36,954 nucleotides of DNA from Clostridia bacterium. Its GTDB lineage: Bacteria; Bacillota; Clostridia; Oscillospirales; Acutalibacteraceae. Shown piece after piece: positions 31,291 through 36,954 of this stretch (position 1 is its first letter; each line of letters begins with the position of its first letter). The stretch is from assembly GCA_017465825.1 (NCBI GenBank), contig JAFTVI010000028.1:1-36954 (forward strand), in the 5' to 3' direction. Below the pieces are notes generated by a model. That model was not told where the DNA came from, made no database searches, and saw only the letters and a list, made by a program, of their open reading frames with translations. The translations under genes were made by a program, and so were the position numbers.

Positions 31291-32811
31291 TTATTCATTC
31301 AACAACACGTAAGTTGTTGGCAAAACACCCTGTCCCGAATACGGATATAAAATCTTCCTCTCTGCCAACATACCTACCGGCATAGAAATTGCATCCTCAA
31401 AAATTCTGAAATATGCCATATCTGCAGACAGATTTTTCAAATGGACAGGAATATAATTCCTTATGATTTTTGCAGCTGTTTTCATAATACTTTCCGCGTT
31501 CTGTTCAACGATATCAATCACATCAGCAAACGAACCAATAAATATATCAAACTCAGATTTTGTAAAAACAGGAACATTCACACTCAATTTTTCATCCGTA
31601 TTGAGAACATAGCCTTTCTGAACAAGCTCTGCAACGATAGCCTTATCAAATTCACTTGTAAAATCGGTTTTTCCTTTTGCAATATCAACAAAAACATTTG
31701 TCAGGCTCTGTGATGTATAAAAGCTGTGATGCACCATTTCTCCGTTAACAGAAAAATCGAAAAACTGAACTCTGTCACCGTTTTCATTCTCTGTATTTGA
31801 CACCCCGAATGAAAATCCCTTGTTTCTCATTGAATTTGAGCCCTTTTCAACAGCCCACACTATACAGTTTTCGCCGAATTTGTTCTCGGGAATTTCAGGA
31901 CTAACCCTACCCTGCAATTTTTCAAAAATCGCCTTGTAAAGTATACAACAGACTGAAAGCCACGCCTGAGAATTTGACAAGTTTCTGCTTTCAATAACAT
32001 TCTGCAAAGAATCTGCGATATTTTCTTTAAGCCGAGCTGTTTTATTGCTGATTTCAACATCCATTTCTCTTGTAAGAATAACAATGTTAGTGTAATACTT
32101 TTTTCCGTTAAGCTTAAGTATCTCATATTCACAAAGTTCTTTAAGAATATCCTCAATATAAGGCAACGACACACCAAGTTCAAGGCTGATTTGCTCTGCA
32201 GTCAGCCTGTCATTATAACAAGCGAAAATAATATTTTGAGCAAGTCTTTTTTCAAGAGTTTTGCAGTATGATTTTTTGCCGTTTCCCCAATAAAGAATTG
32301 ATAATTCTCTGGGATTGTAGCTTTGTTCACCGTAGGTTCTTTCCATAGTAATACCTTCTTTCAATATTTGTCTTGATTTGAAAAGCAAGTATTTTACCAT
32401 ACTTTCGCTGACAGAGAGAATATCGGATATCTGCTTACAGGATTTATTTTCAATATAATACAGAATTACGGCTTTTCGGTATTGCTCCGACAGAATTGAA
32501 AGCTCTCTGCGAAGGAGATTTAACTGATAATCATCTTTTACATCATCATAATTAGTAACTTCTTCGACAAGCTGAATGTCTGTATTTTTCTTTTTTCTGC
32601 ACCACTGCTTATAAACATTGCCTGCAACTGACCACATAAATCCGTAAAATGCGGCATCATTCCTTAGATTCTCGGCTGATTTGCATAATTCGAATATAAT
32701 ATCCTGTGCAAGATCCTCTGCATCGAAACGGTTTGACGTTCTGTTTAAGCAGTAAGACAAAATGCTTTTAGCTGCATCAGAAATTTTATCATCAAAATCC
32801 TTTTTATCCAA
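31291..32811 (-). CDS. ECF-type sigma factor with a ~330-residue C-terminal extension
   Basis: A 506-residue protein. The first 160 residues are an ECF sigma factor: region 2 (NRFDAEDLAQDIIFELCKSA and the aromatic FYGFMWSVAGNVYKQWCRKK) and region 4 (LSEQYRKAVILYYIENKSCK then ISDILSVSESMVKYLLFKSR). Residues 165-250 look like a winged helix (RLTAEQISLELGVSLPYIED). The remaining 250 residues are helical and of unknown function. No anti-sigma gene is adjacent, so the extension probably holds the regulation in cis, as in other extended ECF groups. The start is TTG 32811 after GGGAGG. A TTG further upstream overlaps that site. Autoregulation could use TTAACCGTTT at about 32861-32870 (low confidence). 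Confidence 0.8.
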   Translation of the reverse strand: MDKKDFDDKISDAAKSILSYCLNRTSNRFDAEDLAQDIIFELCKSAENLRNDAAFYGFMWSVAGNVYKQWCRKKKNTDIQLVEEVTNYDDVKDDYQLNLLRRELSILSEQYRKAVILYYIENKSCKQISDILSVSESMVKYLLFKSRQILKEGITMERTYGEQSYNPRELSILYWGNGKKSYCKTLEKRLAQNIIFACYNDRLTAEQISLELGVSLPYIEDILKELCEYEILKLNGKKYYTNIVILTREMDVEISNKTARLKENIADSLQNVIESRNLSNSQAWLSVCCILYKAIFEKLQGRVSPEIPENKFGENCIVWAVEKGSNSMRNKGFSFGVSNTENENGDRVQFFDFSVNGEMVHHSFYTSQSLTNVFVDIAKGKTDFTSEFDKAIVAELVQKGYVLNTDEKLSVNVPVFTKSEFDIFIGSFADVIDIVEQNAESIMKTAAKIIRNYIPVHLKNLSADMAYFRIFEDAISMPVGMLAERKILYPYSGQGVLPTTYVLLNE

Positions 32812-32885
32812 TATTACACCTCCCAAGCATTGCTTTCACCTATATAGTGAACAAAACAATCAAACGGTTAATAAAAACATTAAAA

Positions 32886-32912
32886 TTTCACCCATCAAAA
32901 CGATGGGTGAAA
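32886..32912 (-). terminator. Terminator of the symporter gene
   Basis: TTTCACCCATC and GATGGGTGAAA form a perfect stem around five bases; on the minus strand TTTTAATGTTTTTATT follows. Confidence 0.8.
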
Positions 32913-32925
32913 ATCTTTGATATAA

Positions 32926-34512
32926 TTATTCAGCTGTCTGTGCAAAATCTTCAACATTGCCGTTTTTAACAGCCTCGAAGTCTTCTTCTATTTCCTTTGA
33001 AGGCTTCTTTGTAAGCAGTGAAACCACAACGATGCAAAGAGCTGAGAAAATAAATGCAGGAAGAAGCTCATAAATTGCGAACACGCCGCCAAGATTACTG
33101 ATAACAAGCTTCCACAGGAATACCATACCTGCGCCGCCTACCATACCTGCGATAGCACCGGCTCTTGTTGTTCTCTTCCAGAAAAGTGAGAGAATCATAA
33201 GAGGTCCGAAAGTTGCGCCGAAGCCTGCCCACGCGAATGAAACGATGCTGAAAATAACGCTGTTTTCATCAAGAGCAATAAACATTGCAACAAGAGCGAT
33301 AGCAAGAAGTGTAATTCTTGTAACAAGCATAACCTGCTTGTCGCTTGCCTTTTTCTTTATAACACCCTGGAAGATGTTCTTTGCAAATGCAGACGCAGCA
33401 ATAAGAAGATAAGAGTCTGAAGAACTGATTGTTGCGGCAAGAATACCGGCCATAACAAAGCCTGCAATAATGGGGGGCAGGAAAGATGTTGAAAGTGTAA
33501 TAAATATACTTTCAGCACTTGTCTTTGTAAGATGCTCTACGGGGAAAAGCTGTCTGCCGATAATACCGATGAATACTGCAACTGCAAGGGAAATGATAAC
33601 CCATACCATTGCTATTCTTCTTGACATTTTAAGCTCGCTTTCCTTACGGATAGCCATAAATCGGAGAAGAACCTGCGGCATACCAAAGTAGCCGAGACCC
33701 CAGGCAAGCATTGAAGCAATTGTAAGTCCGCCGTATTCGGATGCTTCACCAAACAGGGGTTTACCTGCTTCAACAAGCTGTGTACCCGCTGCATCAGTAA
33801 CAGGTGTTGCGAGTCCGAAGAAATCAAGGAAACCGGGAATTGATTGAGCATTTTCAACGACTGCACCGATTCCTCCAGCCTTAACAGTGCTTATAATGAC
33901 GATAACTGCAAGAGCAACAACCATAACGATTGCCTGCATAAAGTCTGATGCGCTCTCTGCAAGGAAACCGCCGAGAATAGTGTATGCAAGAACAAAAACT
34001 GCACCGACAATCATCATAAGCTTGTAATCAAGACCGAAAAGTGTTGAGAAAAGCTTACCGCAGGTTACGAAACAGCTTGCAGCATAAACAGTAAAGAAAA
34101 TAAGGATGAAAAGTGCGGCAAGAGTCATAATGACCTTGTTCTTTTCACGGAAACGGTTTGAGAAAAATTCGGGCAGAGTGATTGAATTGTTTGCCCTGAT
34201 ACTGTAACGGCGAAGTCTTTTTGAAACTATAAGCCAGTTTAAGTAAGTACCCACAGCAAGACCGATTGCAGTCCAAGCCGCGTCAGCTAAACCGCACCAA
34301 TACGCAACACCGGGAAGTCCCATAAGAAGCCAACCGCTCATATCGGATGCCTCCGCACTCATTGCAGTGACCCAGGGACCGAGCGATCTGCCGCCAAGGT
34401 AATAATTTTCTGAACTTTTATTTGCTTTTTTGGCGTAAACTACACCGATTCCGATAACAGCGGCCATATAAATGACCATCGCAACGAGAATCTGAATAGT
34501 ATTTCCGTCCAT
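32926..34512 (-). CDS. putP: Sodium/proline symporter
   Basis: A 528-residue solute:sodium symporter with about 13 membrane spans. PutP features are FYLGGRSLGPW-like NYYLGGRSLGPWVTAMSAEA, then SDMSGWLLMGLPG, FFSNRFREKN and the sodium-site ISSSDSYLLIAASAF. GYFGMPQVLLRFMAIR is also typical of proline carriers. It imports proline with Na+. The start is ATG 34512 with AAAGGAG ten bases upstream. Its promoter lies at 34566-34594, with a 30-bp palindrome directly upstream of the -35. The TetR gene at 34718 is in the same orientation and may regulate it. Confidence 0.9.
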   Translation of the reverse strand: MDGNTIQILVAMVIYMAAVIGIGVVYAKKANKSSENYYLGGRSLGPWVTAMSAEASDMSGWLLMGLPGVAYWCGLADAAWTAIGLAVGTYLNWLIVSKRLRRYSIRANNSITLPEFFSNRFREKNKVIMTLAALFILIFFTVYAASCFVTCGKLFSTLFGLDYKLMMIVGAVFVLAYTILGGFLAESASDFMQAIVMVVALAVIVIISTVKAGGIGAVVENAQSIPGFLDFFGLATPVTDAAGTQLVEAGKPLFGEASEYGGLTIASMLAWGLGYFGMPQVLLRFMAIRKESELKMSRRIAMVWVIISLAVAVFIGIIGRQLFPVEHLTKTSAESIFITLSTSFLPPIIAGFVMAGILAATISSSDSYLLIAASAFAKNIFQGVIKKKASDKQVMLVTRITLLAIALVAMFIALDENSVIFSIVSFAWAGFGATFGPLMILSLFWKRTTRAGAIAGMVGGAGMVFLWKLVISNLGGVFAIYELLPAFIFSALCIVVVSLLTKKPSKEIEEDFEAVKNGNVEDFAQTAE

Positions 34513-34565
34513 AAAAACAACTCCTTTCACATTTTTAAATTACATATAATTACAATACAGACGAA

Positions 34566-34594
34566 AGTATAACATATTTTTCCGCAAAATGCAA
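34566..34594 (-). promoter_or_regulatory. Promoter of putP
   Basis: On the minus strand TTGCAT (34594-34589), a 17-base spacer and TATACT (34571-34566). Confidence 0.8.
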
Positions 34595-34600
34595 TACAGA

Positions 34601-34630
34601 ACAAAGTACAGACTGTAGTCTGTACTTTGT
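34601..34630. promoter_or_regulatory. Perfect 30-bp palindrome, candidate operator
   Basis: ACAAAGTACAGACT and AGTCTGTACTTTGT are perfect 14-bp arms around GT, six bases upstream of the putP -35. Two related fragments, CAATACAGACGAAAGTATA and CAATACAGAACAAAGTACA, lie in the same leader, one over the -10. The size is right for a TetR-type dimer pair. A terminator role for the TetR gene is less likely, as no T-run follows on either strand. Confidence 0.6.
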
Positions 34631-34717
34631 GGCTGATATATAGCAATAACTATCGTGTTTAAGGTATATTTTCAACAAGAATATAGTATATACTAAAAAT
34701 GATACAAAAAATAAACT

Positions 34718-35305
34718 TTACTTATTTGTGATCCGTTCCATAAAAAACGGCATCATTCTGGATGCGGAATCACTCAACGAATAGTCGCCGTTACAAAGAC
34801 ACCAATCGTAAATGATTGCCCTTTCACAAAAAGCGTAATATTTGACAATCTCATTAACCGACATTGCTTTTGTAATCTCATTAATTTCCTGACCTTTGAT
34901 AACAATCTTCCTGAGCAGACGATAATAAACACGGTTATGGTCAAGGAGCTGCTTCTCATTTTTGGTTACCAGCTGAGTGGAATAAAGACGTTTCATCAGC
35001 TCAAGGTCAACAGTATTTTCTATCATTTCAAAAAGCTGACGGTTTAAGAACAAAAGCGTGCCGATACTGCTCAGACTGCTATCAATCTCATTCTCCAGCT
35101 GTTCATATTTTTCATCAAAAAGATATGCCAATGAACCGAGAAGTGAATCCTTACTCTCAAAATAATGATAGAAAGATCCCTTTGATGTGCCGGATTCAAC
35201 AATTATTTCATCAACGGTAGTGTTTTCGTAGCCGTTGTCATAAAAAAGCTTCCACGCGGCGGATACGATTTTGCTTTTTGTGTTTCTGCTGTTCTTTTTT
35301 GACAT
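34718..35305 (-). CDS. TetR family regulator
   Basis: A 195-residue one-component regulator. The N-terminal helix-turn-helix (about 12-55) reads IVSAAWKLFYDNGYENTTVD, EIIVESGTSKGSFYHYFESK, then DSLLG. The helical ligand-binding part follows and is not recognisable. The ATG is preceded by GGTGATAAT and a consensus promoter at 35321-35349. It lies upstream of putP in the same direction, with the palindrome between them. The putP link is inferred from position only. Confidence 0.9.
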   Translation of the reverse strand: MSKKNSRNTKSKIVSAAWKLFYDNGYENTTVDEIIVESGTSKGSFYHYFESKDSLLGSLAYLFDEKYEQLENEIDSSLSSIGTLLFLNRQLFEMIENTVDLELMKRLYSTQLVTKNEKQLLDHNRVYYRLLRKIVIKGQEINEITKAMSVNEIVKYYAFCERAIIYDWCLCNGDYSLSDSASRMMPFFMERITNK

Positions 35306-35320
35306 ATTATCACCGTTTAC

Positions 35321-35349
35321 ATTATATATCAGGGATAAAAAAATGTCAA
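35321..35349 (-). promoter_or_regulatory. Promoter of the TetR gene
   Basis: On the minus strand TTGACA (35349-35344), a 17-base spacer and TATAAT (35326-35321). Confidence 0.85.
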
Positions 35350-35365
35350 TTAATCTGATTTACCA

Positions 35366-35395
35366 TTGAATACATTATAAATAGTATGTTATTAT
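35366..35395 (+). promoter_or_regulatory. Probable promoter of the metallophosphoesterase operon
   Basis: TTGAAT (35366-35371), an 18-base spacer and TATTAT (35390-35395). The boxes are fair. Confidence 0.5.
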
Positions 35396-35433
35396 AAATA
35401 ATAAAAATCTTTTGAAATCAAGTAGGTGATATT

Positions 35434-36162
35434 ATGCGCTTAGGGGTTATTACAGATATACATAACAATCTTCCGGCACTTAAAGTTGTTATTGAAAAAT
35501 TACAGCAGCTTGATTGCAATAAGATTATTTGCTGTGGTGATATAATCGGAATCGGGCCATATCCCGAAGGAACTGTGCAATATCTTATGAAGATTCCAAA
35601 TCTGATTGCTGTGCGAGGGAATCACGAAAAATACCTGCTTGACAAAATGCCTGCCGAATATCCCAATGAAGAAAATATGGGCTACGAGGAAATGAAACAT
35701 CACAAATGGGAACATAGTTTATTATCAACAGAATCCATTGATTTCCTCAAAAAGTTACCGTATCAATTAAGCTTTATTTGTGAAGGCTACTCTTTGTCTG
35801 TTATTCATTACTGTATGGACAATGACGGGCATTATAAGAGCGGTAAAATGAATCCTACAAAAAAAGATTTAAATAAGATGTTTGCCAACATTGAAGCAGA
35901 TATTGTTTTATACGGTCACAACCATAACAGAAGCATTTACAAAGGTGATAAATTTTATATTAATGTCGGTTCACTTGGTTGTCCGGCTCAAGACAAGAAC
36001 ATCGTACGGGCAGGTATCTTAAGCATAGAAAACGACACAGTTGAATTTGAGGCAATTGACTTGGAATATGATGCCGATGAAGTAATCAGCGCAATTGATG
36101 AAATCAATTATCCTGATGCTGAAAATATAAAAAAATACTTTTATGGAGTGCATTATGATTAA
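35434..36162 (+). CDS. Calcineurin-like metallophosphoesterase
   Basis: A 242-residue two-metal phosphoesterase. Ligand motifs are DIH (residues 8-10), CGDIIG, GNHE and GHNHNRSIY, all present in family order. It resembles YfcE/diadenosine-type prokaryotic phosphatases, but the substrate is not predictable. AGGTGATATT precedes the ATG. Its final codons overlap the next gene by eight bases, so both are coupled. Confidence 0.9.
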   Translation: MRLGVITDIHNNLPALKVVIEKLQQLDCNKIICCGDIIGIGPYPEGTVQYLMKIPNLIAVRGNHEKYLLDKMPAEYPNEENMGYEEMKHHKWEHSLLSTESIDFLKKLPYQLSFICEGYSLSVIHYCMDNDGHYKSGKMNPTKKDLNKMFANIEADIVLYGHNHNRSIYKGDKFYINVGSLGCPAQDKNIVRAGILSIENDTVEFEAIDLEYDADEVISAIDEINYPDAENIKKYFYGVHYD

Positions 36163-36697
36163 AATAGATGCAGGGGATTTTTTCTTGGTTGAGCCGAGTG
36201 AAGAATATGCTGAACAAATTGCAGAATATAAACAGGCTTGTTTGGATGCAAATTCTTCAATGGATGGATGCGGTCCTCTTCGTAGATGTGAAACCACGAC
36301 AGATTATATTGCGGAATGTCAAAAATACACAAGTCCTGATACTTTACCTGAAGGTTTGGTTATTGCAACTCAGTTCCTGTACATACGAAAAGACGATAAT
36401 TGTCTTGTGGGAATGATACAAGTGCGGCATTATTTTAATGACTATCTTTCTGAATTCGGTGGCAATATCGGGTATTCGATAAAACCCAACGAAAGAAGAA
36501 AAGGATATGCAACGTCAATGTTAAATGCTGTTCTCCCGTATTGTAAAGAAATCGGTCTTGACAAAATACTCATATCTTGTATTGATGGCAATATTGGCAG
36601 CGAAAAAACAATACTTAATAATGGTGGTGTTTACGAGTCTACTGTTTATGGACAGAATGAAAAATACCACTTGAAGAGATTTTGGATAACTCTTTGA
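36155..36697 (+). CDS. GNAT family N-acetyltransferase
   Basis: A 180-residue GNAT protein. NIGYSIKPNERRKGYATSML holds the acetyl-CoA loop (RRKGYA), and NIGSEKTILNNGGVYE is the usual later motif. Substrate unknown; relatives often acetylate amino groups of small molecules. I start at ATG 36155, seven bases after GGAG. An ATG at 36143 also reads in frame but lies in that ribosome site. It overlaps the metallophosphoesterase stop codon. Confidence 0.85.
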   Translation: MIKIDAGDFFLVEPSEEYAEQIAEYKQACLDANSSMDGCGPLRRCETTTDYIAECQKYTSPDTLPEGLVIATQFLYIRKDDNCLVGMIQVRHYFNDYLSEFGGNIGYSIKPNERRKGYATSMLNAVLPYCKEIGLDKILISCIDGNIGSEKTILNNGGVYESTVYGQNEKYHLKRFWITL

Positions 36698-36716
36698 CAA
36701 TATAATCCGCATACTG

Positions 36717-36750
36717 ACTGTCCTTGCATTTGTGAGGACAGTTAATTTTA
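36717..36750 (+). terminator. Terminator of the metallophosphoesterase/GNAT operon
   Basis: ACTGTCCT pairs with AGGACAGT, followed by TAATTTTA. The T-run is interrupted. Confidence 0.7.
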
Positions 36751-36767
36751 TCATAATTGACTATGAT

Positions 36768-36804
36768 ATAAAAAACAAAAGAGCCGTAGAAATAATCTAC
36801 GGCT
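36768..36804 (-). terminator. Terminator of the rRNA operon
   Basis: On the minus strand AGCCGTAGA pairs with TCTACGGCT, followed by CTTTTGTTTTTT. It lies about 60 bases after the end of the 23S gene. Confidence 0.85.
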
Positions 36805-36865
36805 TACTGTGGGAATGCACCCTCAAAACTAAACAAAGGAGAAGTGGAATAGAACCAAATGAAGA

Positions 36866-36954
36866 AAGGACAAGCCCTCGACCTATTAGTACTGCCAAGC
36901 TGAACGTGTCACCACGCTTACACATGCAGCCTATCAACCTCATAGTCCATGAGG
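36866..36954 (-). rRNA. 23S rRNA, 3' end (partial)
   Basis: The reverse complement reads ACTAATAGGTCGAGGGCTTG at its 3' side, the conserved end of bacterial 23S rRNA. The gene runs off the right edge of the window, with transcription leftward. The exact 3' base is estimated by alignment with known ends from memory. The 60 bases to the terminator contain no 5S rRNA. Confidence 0.93.

Overview
This 37 kb stretch looks chromosomal, from a low-to-medium GC Gram-positive anaerobe of the class Clostridia, most likely a gut member of the Oscillospiraceae/Ruminococcaceae group. The reasons are consensus sigma-A promoters with 17-bp spacers, strong AGGAGG-type ribosome sites, many intrinsic terminators, an oxygen-sensitive radical-SAM maturase, several plant-glycan glycosidases, and a BspA-like secreted leucine-rich-repeat protein with a Cys/His-rich C-terminus. 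The family assignment comes from general resemblance only.

Layout, left to right. 0-4.4 kb: a GH4 phospho-glycosidase, a TA-flanked miniature repeat, a GNAT acetyltransferase, a compact candidate type I toxin-antitoxin locus (2.19-2.51 kb), and a GH35 beta-galactosidase. 4.4-9.8 kb: tRNA-Gly, a sulfatase-maturase-like radical SAM enzyme, a LytTR/DUF3021 pair, an MNT/HEPN pair, a helix-turn-helix regulator and the vitamin B3 transporter PnuC. 9.8-14.2 kb: greA-lysS, an unrecognised conserved gene and a GH27 alpha-galactosidase. 14.2-18 kb: a four-gene operon of a GDPD-like lipoprotein without its catalytic histidines, a YhhN lysoplasmalogenase-like protein, an ACT-domain protein and a UPF0210 protein. 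18-18.7 kb: a non-coding region with a five-hairpin array, a duplicated tRNA-Ser 3' end, a GC-rich palindromic element and two tRNA-Ser genes. 18.7-22.4 kb: the large surface protein, divergent from a small XRE regulator across a twin 17-bp palindromic operator. 22.4-25.6 kb: a BRO-N protein behind nadB-nadC. 25.7-28.5 kb: hflX, a YdjC/ChbG deacetylase and an ATC-hydrolase-like gene. 28.5-32.8 kb: a secreted protein, another TA-flanked repeat, a DeoR regulator with a small HTH protein, dCMP deaminase with a pyrophosphatase-like protein, and an ECF-type sigma factor with a very long C-terminal extension. 32.9-36.7 kb: a Na+/proline symporter with a 30-bp palindrome beside its promoter, a TetR regulator, a metallophosphoesterase and a second GNAT. 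The right edge holds the 3' end of a 23S rRNA gene on the minus strand, followed by a terminator with no 5S gene between them.

The sugar enzymes (GH4, GH35, GH27, deacetylase) are scattered single genes, not one utilisation locus. NadB, NadC and PnuC together cover de novo synthesis and salvage of NAD precursors, but nadA is not in the window. The strongest candidate for an undescribed system is the type I toxin-antitoxin locus: a 25-residue membrane peptide with its Shine-Dalgarno in a tetraloop hairpin, faced by a convergent antisense RNA with its own consensus promoter and terminator. Other notable items are the TA-flanked miniature repeats with shared ends but two kinds of interior, the twin operator at the surface-protein gene, the GDPD-like pseudoenzyme, and the terminator that contains the ribosome site and start codon of the next gene.
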